Shown here one piece after another: positions 55,866 through 64,000 of a stretch of 64,000 nt of DNA. The translations under genes were made by a program, and so were the position numbers. The DNA comes from CAVVXX01 sp963707975 (GTDB lineage Bacteria > Pseudomonadota > Alphaproteobacteria > Micropepsales > Micropepsaceae). The notes under the pieces were generated by a model that saw nothing but the letters and a program-made list of their open reading frames with translations, was not told where the DNA came from and did not search any database. Numbering within the stretch: position 1 is the stretch's first letter; each line of letters begins with the position of its first letter. The stretch lies in NCBI GenBank assembly GCA_963707975.1, contig OY970177.1, positions 1,736,001-1,800,000 of the forward strand, read 5' to 3'.

Positions 55866-56246
55866 ATGAGTGCATTACAGAAACGCGAACGGCCCAAGGT
55901 GATGCGGCTGACCGACGCCGCGGCAAGCCGCATTCGCGACATCATGGCGCAATCGAACGGCCAATATATCGGCGTGCGCGTGGGCGTCACCAATGGCGGC
56001 TGCGCCGGCCAGGCCTACACAATGGATTACGCGGATAAGCAGTTGCCCCTCGACGAAGCGATCGAGGACAAAGGTGTGCGAATTTTCGTCGATCCCAAGG
56101 CGGTAATGTTCCTCATCGGCACGGAAATGGATTACGTGCGCGAGAAATTGGCCGCGCGGTTTATTTTCCACAACCCGAACCAGACCGAAGCCTGTGGCTG
56201 CGGCGAGTCCGTCACGCTCAAGCCCGCCCGCAGCGAAGTCGAGTAA
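55866..56246 (+). CDS. sufA: Fe-S assembly protein SufA (IscA-type)
   Basis: The 126-residue A-type carrier has RLTDAAASRIRDIM, VGVTNGGCAGQAYTMDYA with the first ligand cysteine and TEACGCGESVTL with the C-terminal pair. It should receive a cluster from SufBCD and pass it to apo-proteins. It lies 14 bases after the SufT-like gene. The start is taken as the ATG at 55866. Confidence 0.94.
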   Translation: MSALQKRERPKVMRLTDAAASRIRDIMAQSNGQYIGVRVGVTNGGCAGQAYTMDYADKQLPLDEAIEDKGVRIFVDPKAVMFLIGTEMDYVREKLAARFIFHNPNQTEACGCGESVTLKPARSEVE

Positions 56247-56663
56247 TTGGCTGCGCTTACGCCAGAATATCAATCTTATCTGATCGATATTTTCGCGTCG
56301 TTCGGCCGCATCGGCGTGCGGCGCATGTTCGGCATCCACGGATTGTATGCGGGCGAGGTGATGTTCGGGCTGGCGGCGGACGAAGTGATTTACCTCAAAA
56401 CCGCCGAACGCGACCGCAAGGCCTACGAAGACGAAGGTTCAAAACCGTTCGGCTTCCGCATGAAGTCACGCGGGCCAGAGCTGATCTTAACCTCGTATTT
56501 TTCCCTGCCTGAGCGGCTTTACGATGAGCCAGAGGAATTGGCGCTCTGGGCGCGGCGCGCTTATGAGGCGGCTGCTTCCTCACCGCATTCGGAAAAGAAA
56601 CGGCGCAAGCGAATGAAGGAACGCGGCGCGCGCCAGCCCGCACGGCGGCGCAGCCGTTCTTAA
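56247..56663 (+). CDS. TfoX N-terminal-domain protein
   Basis: The 138-residue product has a TfoX-type N-domain (about 1-105): TPEYQSYLIDIFASFGRIGVRRMFG and FRMKSRGPELILTSYFSLP, here quoted in part, then a basic tail (EKKRRKRMKERGARQP). In gammaproteobacteria TfoX activates competence genes; solo N-domains elsewhere have unknown roles. It starts with TTG directly after the sufA stop, which makes it the last gene of the operon, unlike its usual solitary setting. Confidence 0.85.
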   Translation: MAALTPEYQSYLIDIFASFGRIGVRRMFGIHGLYAGEVMFGLAADEVIYLKTAERDRKAYEDEGSKPFGFRMKSRGPELILTSYFSLPERLYDEPEELALWARRAYEAAASSPHSEKKRRKRMKERGARQPARRRSRS

Positions 56664-56666
56664 ATA

Positions 56667-58229
56667 TCAGGCGTCGACGTCGGACTTTTTGCCCGCGGGC
56701 TTATCGGCTTTGGGGAACGTAACGGGCCGGAGCAGGAACGCAGGCAACTCATGTGCGTCGGGCTTCTTGGGCGCGCCGTTATTCGATTGGTCCGGCGCAT
56801 TGTGCTTCTGCTGATGCTGGTGGTGTTGGTTGTGCGGTTGCTGTGGCGCTTGTGCCGCCTGTGGCGCGTGCGCGGGCTTCGGCGCTTCGTAGCGGGGCTG
56901 CGAATGACCTTTGTGATGTGCTTGCCCGTGGCCATGTCCATGTCCGCGTCCACCGCGCCCGCGCCGTCCGTCACGCTTGTGTTCATGACGATCATGCGAA
57001 CGGTGCTCGCCTTCGCGTTCGGGCGGCAGCTCGATAGTCTGGCGCGTTATCGTCTGTCCAATGAGTTTCTCGATTGCCGCGACGTTCTCTTCGTCATGGC
57101 GGTCCACCAGCATGATGGCGTGGCCTTTAAGGCCCGCTCGTCCGGTGCGGCCGATGCGGTGTACATAATCGTCGGGCTGGAACGGCACGTCGAAATTGAA
57201 GATGTGGCTGACGGCCGGAATGTCGAGCCCGCGCGCGGCCACATCGGATGCCACCAGAAACAGAATCTCGCCATTGCGGAAACCGTCGAGTGTTCGCGTG
57301 CGCACCGATTGATCGAGGTCGCCGTGCAGTGGCGCCGCCGAAAAGCCGTGCTTCTTCAGTGATTTCGCCACCACGTCCACGTCGCGCTTGCGGTTGCAGA
57401 AGACGATGGCGTTTTTCACATTGCTCTCACGCGCCAAGCGCCGCAGCGCCTCGCGCTTCGACCAGTCGCTGCCCGAAATGGAAATGGCAATCTGCGTGAT
57501 GCCTTCCGCGGTCGTCGCGGGGCGAGACACTTCCACGCGCACGGGGTTGTGCAGAAACTGGTTGGTGAGGCGTTGGATTTCGGGCGGCATGGTCGCGGAA
57601 TAGAACAAGGTCTGCCGCGTAAATGGGATCAGTTTGCAGATGCGCTCGACGTCGGGGATGAAGCCCATGTCGAGCATGCGGTCGGCTTCGTCGATGACGA
57701 GAATCTGCACCTGGTTCAGCATCAGCTTGCCGCGCTCGAAATGGTCGAGCAGGCGGCCGGGCGTAGCGATCAGTACGTCAACTCCGCGGTCTAACTTTTT
57801 GTCCTGATCGTCATAGGACACGCCGCCGATCAGCAGCGCCATCGAAAGCTTGTGGTATTTGCCGTAACGCTCGAAACTTTCGGCCACTTGCGCCGCCAGC
57901 TCGCGCGTGGGCTCCAGGATCAGCGTACGCGGCATGCGCGCCTTGGCGCGGCCGCGGCTCAGCAGCTCGATCATCGGCAAAGTGAAAGACGCGGTCTTGC
58001 CCGTGCCCGTCTGCGCGATGCCGATGATGTCGCGGCCCTTCAGCACGTGGGGAATGCCCTGCGCCTGGATGGGCGTGGGTTTGGTGTAGCCGGAATCGGC
58101 GACGGCTTTCAGTACGTCGGGGCCAAGGCCCAGATCCTCGAAACGCGTATCGCTTGCGGTATTTGTAATGGAAGCAGTTTGGGCTTCGGTACTGCCGGCT
58201 TGCGCGCCGGCGCTCGTGACTTGGTTCAT
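56667..58229 (-). CDS. DEAD-box RNA helicase (RhlE-like)
   Basis: The 520-residue ATP-dependent helicase unwinds short RNA duplexes. All core motifs are present: the Q motif (KPTPIQAQGIPHVL), AQTGTGKT, PTRELAAQ, DEADRMLDMGF, YSATMPPEI, ARGLDIP and HRIGRTGRAG. The C-terminal 130 residues are His/Gln/Lys-rich and disordered, as in RhlE-type enzymes that act in ribosome assembly or the RNA degradosome. It converges on the tfoX gene. Confidence 0.94.
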   Translation of the reverse strand: MNQVTSAGAQAGSTEAQTASITNTASDTRFEDLGLGPDVLKAVADSGYTKPTPIQAQGIPHVLKGRDIIGIAQTGTGKTASFTLPMIELLSRGRAKARMPRTLILEPTRELAAQVAESFERYGKYHKLSMALLIGGVSYDDQDKKLDRGVDVLIATPGRLLDHFERGKLMLNQVQILVIDEADRMLDMGFIPDVERICKLIPFTRQTLFYSATMPPEIQRLTNQFLHNPVRVEVSRPATTAEGITQIAISISGSDWSKREALRRLARESNVKNAIVFCNRKRDVDVVAKSLKKHGFSAAPLHGDLDQSVRTRTLDGFRNGEILFLVASDVAARGLDIPAVSHIFNFDVPFQPDDYVHRIGRTGRAGLKGHAIMLVDRHDEENVAAIEKLIGQTITRQTIELPPEREGEHRSHDRHEHKRDGRRGRGGRGHGHGHGQAHHKGHSQPRYEAPKPAHAPQAAQAPQQPHNQHHQHQQKHNAPDQSNNGAPKKPDAHELPAFLLRPVTFPKADKPAGKKSDVDA

Positions 58230-58328
58230 GCGCTCCTAACAGGGGCGCATTTGCACCGCGCCCAGCGGCCTGCCCGAATTGGCGGCCGACACATCTTGCA
58301 CTGCAACATAGGGAGGAAAGCCTAATAG

Positions 58329-59519
58329 TCAATGGGCGGGGGCGGTTTTTCTCTGATCGGCAGGCAAAAAGGCCGCGAAAGCGAGTGCCGCGAGCGCGAG
58401 ACCCGCAAGCACCACCAGCACATAGGCGAAATGGAAGATAAGGGGATCGTAGAATTCGGCCACCAGCCACACGCCGGCTGGCGTGCCAATGGTGGCAAGC
58501 CCATAACGAATGCCGAAGACGAGCCCGCGCTTGGCCGCCGGCGCATATCGCGCGAGCAGCAGCGTTTCGATGGGCGCGATCCATTCGAACAGGAAAGTGA
58601 CGGCGATGGCCGCCATGACCAGCGGCCTTCCCTCGCTGTAGATGACCAGCGGGAATATGAGCGCGAGAAACGCGAAGCCGGCGAGATAAGCGCGCTTGGC
58701 GTGGCCGCGGTCGGCGAAATGCCCGCCGATGAATTGCGCGCCCGCGCCCAGAAGTGAAATCACGCCCGTTACCAATCCGATGGCGAAGAAGCCGTAACGG
58801 CCAGCATCGGTGCTGATCTGAATCATCTTGGGCAGCGCCGTGCCGAACGCGGAATAAAGCGCAAGCGTAATCGTCATGGTGACAGCCAGCACGGCAAAGG
58901 CGCGCATCTTGTCGGCATGAGACGTGAGTGCATGTTCCACCGCATCGTCCGCGCGATCGGTGATAAGGCCTGTCTGATGAAACGCAAGCAGCGCCAGGCC
59001 AAGCACGATTGTCAGCGCGCCCGGCACGATGAACCCGATGCGCCATCCGGCGAGCGTGGCGAGCCCGCCTGCGATCACCGGGCTCAGTGCGACACCGATG
59101 CTGCCCGCAATACCCGTGGAGGCCACCGCGCGCCCGCGCACCACAGCATGGCGCACCACCCAGGGAAATCCGACCGGGTGATAGATCGAGCCCGAAAGGC
59201 CGAGCAGCGCCAGCGCAATTTCCAATTGCAACGGCGTTTGCGCGAACCCGGCCAGTACGCTGGAAACGCCCAACCCAAGAAAACAGGCGACCAGCATGCG
59301 TGTCTGGCCGAAGCGGTCGCCGAGCCAGCCCGACAGTGGCGCGCCAAGCCCCAACAGCATCGCGCCCGGCGCCCACAAGGCGATGAGATTGTTGTAGGGC
59401 AGGTGCCAATCCTGCGCGACCACCAGAACCAGCGTCAGATAGAGCGCGATCAGCACATGGTTCATGCCATGCGCAGCACTGGCAAAAAACAGAACAGGGA
59501 ATGGTGCTGAGCGACGCAT
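58329..59519 (-). CDS. MFS transporter
   Basis: The 396-residue protein has twelve membrane segments. It fits the major facilitator superfamily: the loop 2-3 motif GWLGDRFGQTR, LGLSGSIYHPVGFP and a long central loop. It resembles fosmidomycin-resistance-like (Fsr) transporters through the HGMNHVLIALYLTLVLV start. The substrate is unknown. The ATG at 59519 is preferred over an in-frame TTG at 59555, which overlaps the toxin-antitoxin operator. Confidence 0.85.
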   Translation of the reverse strand: MRRSAPFPVLFFASAAHGMNHVLIALYLTLVLVVAQDWHLPYNNLIALWAPGAMLLGLGAPLSGWLGDRFGQTRMLVACFLGLGVSSVLAGFAQTPLQLEIALALLGLSGSIYHPVGFPWVVRHAVVRGRAVASTGIAGSIGVALSPVIAGGLATLAGWRIGFIVPGALTIVLGLALLAFHQTGLITDRADDAVEHALTSHADKMRAFAVLAVTMTITLALYSAFGTALPKMIQISTDAGRYGFFAIGLVTGVISLLGAGAQFIGGHFADRGHAKRAYLAGFAFLALIFPLVIYSEGRPLVMAAIAVTFLFEWIAPIETLLLARYAPAAKRGLVFGIRYGLATIGTPAGVWLVAEFYDPLIFHFAYVLVVLAGLALAALAFAAFLPADQRKTAPAH

Positions 59520-59539
59520 GGGCCAAACTTTCACGCGCC

Positions 59540-59576
59540 TTGACGCTGGGGTCAATTGTACATATTATTGTACAAT
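59540..59576 (+). promoter_or_regulatory. Toxin-antitoxin promoter-operator with paired TGTACA boxes
   Basis: TTGACG (59540-59545) and TATTAT (59563-59568) are 17 bases apart. The -10 box is the six-base spacer between two exact TGTACA boxes (59557-59562 and 59569-59574), inside a 22-base inverted repeat (59555-59576). Paired TGTACA palindromes are the known YefM/YoeB operator in E. coli. The start codon at 59575 is about seven bases after the -10 box, so the mRNA is probably leaderless. Confidence 0.78.
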
Positions 59577-59904
59577 GGCCATTGTGACATACAGCTATGC
59601 GCGTCAGAATCTCGCCAAGCTCATGGACGAGGTTGAGGACGATAACGCGCCCGTCATCATTTCTCGGCAACGCAAGCGCGGCGCGGCGGTCCTGGTATCG
59701 GAGAGCGAGTGGAATTCAATTCAGGAAACGCTCTATCTGTTGAGCAGCCCGGAAAATGCGCGGCGGCTGCGTAAGGGAATCGCCGAACTCAATGCGGGGA
59801 AGTGGATCGAATACGATCCGACGAAATCCGAGACAACAAAGAAAGCCAGCGCCAAGAGACGCGGCGCATCGAGAAAGCAGCCCAAGCGCAATAGGCGCAG
59901 ATGA
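59575..59904 (+). CDS. yefM: Antitoxin, Phd/YefM family
   Basis: The 109-residue antitoxin has the YefM N-terminal fold (MAIVTYSYARQNLAKLMDEV, VIISRQRKRGAAVLVSESEW) which dimerises and binds DNA. The C-terminal toxin-wrapping part (ELNAGKWIEYDP) is followed by an unusual basic tail of about 25 residues (TKKASAKRRGASRKQPKRNR). It overlaps the toxin start by four bases. Confidence 0.93.
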   Translation: MAIVTYSYARQNLAKLMDEVEDDNAPVIISRQRKRGAAVLVSESEWNSIQETLYLLSSPENARRLRKGIAELNAGKWIEYDPTKSETTKKASAKRRGASRKQPKRNRRR

Positions 59905-60176
59905 AGGTCGTTTGGACAGCCGGCGCAATTGACGAGTATCGAGCGTTCCGCCAATCCAGCCCCCTTCTGGCCAACAAGATCGATACGCTTATAGAGGACA
60001 TTAAGCGGCAACCGTTCACCGGCCTCGGCAAGCCGGAGCCGCTACGCGGCGAGTTCGCGGGCTATTGGTCCCGCCGCATCGCCAAGGGACACCGGCTCAT
60101 TTATCGCATCACTGGAAAGCGTGGCCCCGACCAACGCCTCGAAATCGTTCAGTGCCACTTTCACTATCGAAAATGA
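59901..60176 (+). CDS. yoeB: Toxin, YoeB/Txe family mRNA interferase
   Basis: The 91-residue toxin has the RelE/YoeB fold: KVVWTAGAIDEYRAFRQ, GLGKPEPLRGEFAGYWSRRI and HRLIYRI. Catalytic-type residues (Glu in the PEPLRG region, Arg in SRRI, His in CHFHYRK at the C-terminus) match YoeB, which cleaves mRNA at the ribosomal A site. It is coupled to the antitoxin. Confidence 0.92.
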   Translation: MKVVWTAGAIDEYRAFRQSSPLLANKIDTLIEDIKRQPFTGLGKPEPLRGEFAGYWSRRIAKGHRLIYRITGKRGPDQRLEIVQCHFHYRK

Positions 60177-60366
60177 CCAGGTGAATTGCCGCGCGCGGCA
60201 CTGGCGAAAAAAGAACGGGAAAGGGGGCGGAACGGCGTATTAAGTCCTCAACATCAATGCCATACAACCTAAAGAAAAAACGTAAAATGAGCTAGCGGCG
60301 ACTCAGCGACAATAGGCTGGCTGAAGAAGTTGGGAATAGAGAAATGGCAATGCTCGAAGTCTTGAG

Positions 60367-61095
60367 ATGTTACTTGATGGCTGGAGAGACGAGCTCAACC
60401 GCAGCAACAACTATTCTCATACGATTGAACATAAAGGCGAAAGAGGAGCTCATAACGAATCCGCATTGAGGCGAATCCTGCGCGCAGTTCTTCCGAAAAA
60501 AGTGGGTGTGGGTAGTGGATTTATTGAATTTTCAAATTCTCAGCAAAGCACACAGCAGGACATCATCCTTTTTGATGCAGTCAACTACGCTCCTCTCTAT
60601 GCCAACGATGACTGCCAAATCTATCCAGTTGAGATGGTATTGGCGACAATTGAAGTGAAGAGCAAATTGACGTCTGACGACTTGGAGAAGATTCTAAAAA
60701 ATTGTGCAAATCTTCGAGCGTCATCAAGTGAGCGACGACATCTGAAACAATCGAAGGCTGGTCAAGCAATGACTTTGGAAGCTGTACAATTGTCTGATGT
60801 TACGCCACCTCGATTTTTCGTGTTTTGCTATGACGCCTATACAAAAGATTCCGAAACGTTGTGCAACAGATTAATCGAGGCTTCAAAGCATAAACCCAAG
60901 TCCCATTTGCATGGTCTCTGTATTTTAAATCACGACTGGCATTTGTGGCGCAGAGCATTCGACGGAAACACTCACGATTACAAAATTATGAAAACTGGTG
61001 GCTGGGCACACTTTCTCCTAAATATTTATCCAATCCTGATTTTCCCACCTTCCGAGCTTATACTTGATCCTTCAGCTTATTTGGAGCGCTCATAA
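60367..61095 (+). CDS. DUF6602-like protein with possible nuclease core
   Basis: The 242-residue protein resembles DUF6602: GERGAHNESALRRILRAVLP, GFIEFSNSQQSTQQDIILFD and YPVEMVLATIEVKSKLT. The order E31 - D65 - E96-V-K98 fits a PD-(D/E)xK nuclease core, which is my inference. The gene is AT-rich with non-local codon use and lies just after a toxin-antitoxin pair, so it was probably acquired. The family is often near defence genes but is not experimentally defined here. No second defence gene is adjacent. Confidence 0.65.
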   Translation: MLLDGWRDELNRSNNYSHTIEHKGERGAHNESALRRILRAVLPKKVGVGSGFIEFSNSQQSTQQDIILFDAVNYAPLYANDDCQIYPVEMVLATIEVKSKLTSDDLEKILKNCANLRASSSERRHLKQSKAGQAMTLEAVQLSDVTPPRFFVFCYDAYTKDSETLCNRLIEASKHKPKSHLHGLCILNHDWHLWRRAFDGNTHDYKIMKTGGWAHFLLNIYPILIFPPSELILDPSAYLERS

Positions 61096-61098
61096 AAC

Positions 61099-63078
61099 TT
61101 AAACATCCACGTCCTTTGCGAACTGCGCGTTTTCCTGGATGAACTGAAAGCGCAGTTCCGGCTTCTTGCCCATCAGACGTTCGACCAGGGTGTCGGTTTT
61201 CCTGTCGCCGTCGGAAATATCCACGCGGATAAGCGTGCGGTTGCCCGCGCGCATGGTGGTTTCCTTGAGCTGCGCCGGCATCATTTCGCCCAGGCCCTTG
61301 AAGCGCGAAACCTCGACCTTGGCATTGCCGCGAAACTCGCTCTTGATCAGCTGATCCTTGTGCTTGTCGTCGCGCGCATAAATCGATTTGCCGCCCGCGC
61401 TCAGCCGGTACAGCGGCGGCATCGCCAAAAACAAGTGCTTGCCGGAAATTAGCTTCGGCATTTCGCGGTAGAAAAACGTGAGCAGCAGCGAGGCGATATG
61501 CGCGCCGTCCACGTCGGCGTCGGTCATCACGATGACGCGCTCATAACGCAACGCGTCCTCGCGGTATTTCGCGCCCGTGCCGCAGCCCAGCGCCTGCACC
61601 AGATCGGCCAGTTCCTGATTTTGCTGCAGCTTGCCTGCGGCAGCGCTCGCCACGTTCAGAATTTTTCCACGCAACGGCAGAATAGCCTGTGTGTTGCGAT
61701 CACGCGCCTGCTTCGCCGACCCACCCGCAGAATCTCCTTCCACCAGGAAAATTTCCGTGCCGCCCGGCGCGTCCCTTGTGCAGTCCGCAAGCTTTCCAGG
61801 TAAACGCAATTTGCGCGTTGCGGCCTTGCGCGTGACCTCTTTTTCCTGTTTGCGCTTAAGGCGGTCTTCGGCCAGATCGATGCACCAGCCAAGCAATGCG
61901 TCGGCCTCGGCCGGGCTTTCGGCCAGCCAGTGGTCGAAATGATCGCGTACGGCGTTTTCCACCAGCCGCTGCGCATCGGGGCTCGACAGCTTCTCCTTCG
62001 TCTGGCCCTGGAATTCCGGCTCGCGGATGAAAATCGAAAGCACGGCGCAGGCGCCTTCCATTACGTCATCGGGCGTGATCAGCGCGGTCTTGCGGTTGTT
62101 CGCCCGCTCGCCATGCGCGCGAAGCCCGCGCGTCAGTGCATTGCGCAGGCCCTGCTCATGCGTGCCGCCTTGCGTGGTAGGAATGGTGTTGCAATAGGAA
62201 TTGAGAAAATTATCGGCCTCCGGCGCCCAGGCGACCGCCCACTCCACTGTTCCGTTGTCGTTGCGCCCGGCGAAGGGCCGCGCCGTGATCGTTTTCACGC
62301 CGTTCAGCGTCGTGATCAGATATTCGAGCAACCCACCCGGAAATTTCAGCGTCTCTTCGGCCGGCGTCTGATCCTTGATGAGAGATTTGTCGCAGCGCCA
62401 GCGGATTTCCACGCCGCGGAACAGGTAAGCCTTCGAGCGTGCCATGCGGTAGAGCCGCGCGGGCGAGAAATGCGTGTTCGCGCCAAAGATTTTTTCATCG
62501 GGCTTGAAGCTGACAATGGTGCCTCGCCGGTTCACCGCGCCGGCATTTTTTAACTTCGTCACCGCTTTGCCGCGCTCGAAGCGCATTTCATGGGCGCGCT
62601 TGTCGCGGGCGACGTTCACCACCATCCATTCGGAGAGCGCGTTCACCACGCTTGCGCCTACGCCGTGCAGGCCTCCGCTCGTGTCATAGACCTTGCCGCC
62701 AAATTTCCCGCCGGCATGCAGCGTAGTCATGATCACTTCCAGCGCGGACTTGTTCTTGAATTTCTGGTGAAGGTCGATGGGGACGCCGCGGCCGTTGTCC
62801 TCTACAGTCAGGACATCATCTTTCCCAAGCTCGATCTCGATGCGGGTGGCGTGACCTGCCACGGCTTCGTCCATGGCGTTGTCGACGATCTCGGCGGCCA
62901 AATGATGCAGCGCCGTCTCGTCGGTGCCGCCGATATACATGCCGGGGCGGCGGCGCACCGGTTCCAGCCCCTCCAGCACCTCGATGTCCTTGGCGGTGTA
63001 GCGCTTGGAGGCGCCACCACCGCCGCCCCCGCGCGTTTCCTCGGCAGCGCCTTCGAAAAGATCGCGAATCTTCGCCAT
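61099..63078 (-). CDS. parE: DNA topoisomerase IV subunit B
   Basis: ParE (659 residues) is the ATPase half of topoisomerase IV, which unlinks daughter chromosomes. The GHKL ATP site shows EIVDNAMDEAVAG, VEDNGRGVPID and GGLHGVGASVVNAL. The TOPRIM domain has LVEGDSAGGSAKQARDR and TDADVDGAHIASLL; the PLRGKILNV block is also present. It is recognised as ParE and not GyrB by its length and the LRFQFIQENAQF end. The ATG at 63078 is chosen over an in-frame TTG at 63123 without a ribosome site. Confidence 0.94.
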   Translation of the reverse strand: MAKIRDLFEGAAEETRGGGGGGASKRYTAKDIEVLEGLEPVRRRPGMYIGGTDETALHHLAAEIVDNAMDEAVAGHATRIEIELGKDDVLTVEDNGRGVPIDLHQKFKNKSALEVIMTTLHAGGKFGGKVYDTSGGLHGVGASVVNALSEWMVVNVARDKRAHEMRFERGKAVTKLKNAGAVNRRGTIVSFKPDEKIFGANTHFSPARLYRMARSKAYLFRGVEIRWRCDKSLIKDQTPAEETLKFPGGLLEYLITTLNGVKTITARPFAGRNDNGTVEWAVAWAPEADNFLNSYCNTIPTTQGGTHEQGLRNALTRGLRAHGERANNRKTALITPDDVMEGACAVLSIFIREPEFQGQTKEKLSSPDAQRLVENAVRDHFDHWLAESPAEADALLGWCIDLAEDRLKRKQEKEVTRKAATRKLRLPGKLADCTRDAPGGTEIFLVEGDSAGGSAKQARDRNTQAILPLRGKILNVASAAAGKLQQNQELADLVQALGCGTGAKYREDALRYERVIVMTDADVDGAHIASLLLTFFYREMPKLISGKHLFLAMPPLYRLSAGGKSIYARDDKHKDQLIKSEFRGNAKVEVSRFKGLGEMMPAQLKETTMRAGNRTLIRVDISDGDRKTDTLVERLMGKKPELRFQFIQENAQFAKDVDV

Positions 63079-63315
63079 GTCCAACTCATGCCCCAAGGCG
63101 GGGCGGAAAGGAACGGCTGACAAAAGCGCGAGACAGCGCCTTAAGAGTATTACGGGCCGCTCAGAACCCCAAGTTGCAACAGCCTGGAATCCTTAACGAA
63201 ATTACCTCGCCTTCGGTCAATCTCAGCAAATTTTAACTTTGGCGCTTTAGGTTCGCCAATCAGGTTTCGGTGGCAAGCCTCGGTTTGCTGCCGGGCCCGC
63301 GGCTTGAGGGGCTCC

Positions 63316-64000
63316 ATGCCAATTTCGGCGTCCACATACGAAAAGTGGCTGCGGCATCATGTTGATGCCGATCCGCGTATTTTGAAAGTGCAGGTTGAGC
63401 GCGCCGCCGAAGCTATCCGCAGCGCGGTTTACGACGCACCCGTCTGGGCCACGGCCGCGGCGCTGTTGTGCAGCGACGCGGTGCGCGCGTTCGGCGATGT
63501 GCCGATGGCGCGCTCTTTCGCCTTTGTGGCGATTGTCACATTGTCGTCGGTCGCCCGCTTTCTTATCCTTCAACGGTTTTATGCCTGGCAGCGCGTGGCA
63601 AGCACGCTGCAGAGCGCCTTTCGCTGGTCGCGTTTTTTCATCTGGTTGCAGATCTGCGTGAGCGCGGCGTGGGGCCTGAATGCCTGGCTGCTGTGGGACC
63701 ACGGCAATGCGGTCAATCACGTCTTTCTCTGTCTGATGACCCTGGCCGTGATCACGCGTTTTCTGGTCACGCGCGCCGGGCAATACGAAATGTTTGTGGT
63801 GAGCCTCACCCCCATCACGCTTATGCTGTTTGCCCGTTACGCCACCGATCTTTCCCCGGAAGGCATGGTGCTGGGCATTCTGACGCTCGCTTACACGGCG
63901 CGCCTGGTTTACGACAGCCGCAAATTGAGCGAGCGTGCGTTTGGCGATGCGCATCTGCGCTTCGCCAATGAAGACATGGCGCGCGACCTGGAGGAAGCAC
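63316..64000 (+). CDS. N-terminal part of a membrane sensor protein (3' end outside window)
   Basis: At least 228 residues are encoded from the ATG at 63316, which follows TTGAGGGG. There is a cytoplasmic lead (about 1-40) and about five or six membrane segments (APVWATAAALLCSDAV, FAFVAIVTLSSVARFLIL, FFIWLQICVSAAWGLNAWLL, VFLCLMTLAVITRFLV, MFVVSLTPITLMLFARYA, MVLGILTLAYTARLVY). The chain ends in the start of a coiled coil (ANEDMARDLEEA). This is the layout of sensor GGDEF/EAL proteins or histidine kinases, whose output domain would lie beyond the window. Confidence 0.8.
   Translation, partial: MPISASTYEKWLRHHVDADPRILKVQVERAAEAIRSAVYDAPVWATAAALLCSDAVRAFGDVPMARSFAFVAIVTLSSVARFLILQRFYAWQRVASTLQSAFRWSRFFIWLQICVSAAWGLNAWLLWDHGNAVNHVFLCLMTLAVITRFLVTRAGQYEMFVVSLTPITLMLFARYATDLSPEGMVLGILTLAYTARLVYDSRKLSERAFGDAHLRFANEDMARDLEEA

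Overview
This 64 kb window is chromosomal DNA from a GC-rich (roughly 60 % or more) alphaproteobacterium. The assignment rests on an NDUFA12-type complex I accessory subunit, a two-subunit glycine decarboxylase (gcvPA/gcvPB), a B12-dependent class II ribonucleotide reductase, RNase E ending in a Gly-Trp-Trp motif, the gene order M48 protease-dsbA ... aroQ-accB-accC-aat, and an Rrf2-led suf operon. The genus cannot be fixed from sequence alone. Most of the window is core housekeeping in short operons, with two small AT-rich insertions and a few unexplained elements.

Layout. 0-5.2 kb: the 3' part of a PAS-GGDEF-EAL protein, yqgE, a Prx5 peroxiredoxin, and the ispH-thrB-rnhA operon. 5.2-7.6 kb: a lipoprotein and argS (frameshifted). 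7.5-12.9 kb: a membrane protein, then a tandem glycine riboswitch driving gcvT-gcvH-gcvPA-gcvPB. 13-16 kb: small secreted, membrane, pentapeptide-repeat and sulfotransferase genes. 15.9-20 kb: nrdJ. 20.1-25.6 kb: NDUFA12-mlaD-DUF2155 facing aat-accC-accB-aroQ, then a thiS-thiG fusion. 25.8-31.4 kb: DUF1272, an ABM-like protein, DsbA-like protein, M48-TPR protease, a gamma-glutamyltransferase-like lipoprotein and a CPA1 antiporter. 31.4-43 kb: rne, an amidase, PBP1A, an AT-rich insert carrying a protein resembling archaeal CTP-dependent riboflavin kinase, prfB with its programmed frameshift, bactofilin, an M23 peptidase and bcp. 43-48.6 kb: a large AsmA/YhdP-like protein, tyrS and a hydrolase. 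48.7-56.7 kb: the iscR-iscS-sufB-C-D-S-U-T-A-tfoX Fe-S operon. 56.7-64 kb: a DEAD-box helicase, an MFS transporter, a YefM/YoeB toxin-antitoxin pair, an AT-rich DUF6602-like gene, parE and the 5' part of a membrane sensor.

How the genes work together. The glycine operon is controlled by its own substrate through RNA. The suf operon has a strong sigma-70 promoter covered by an IscR/RirA-type palindrome. The toxin-antitoxin promoter lies between paired TGTACA boxes and probably gives a leaderless mRNA. Cell-envelope genes (amidase, PBP1A, M23 peptidase, bactofilin) cluster between 34 and 43 kb.

A caution for users: argS, gcvPA, gcvPB, nrdJ, sufB and sufS are broken by about 17 single-base indels, nearly all one-base insertions and concentrated in gcvP and sufS. 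Conserved residues survive in every reading-frame segment, so sequencing error is more likely than gene decay.
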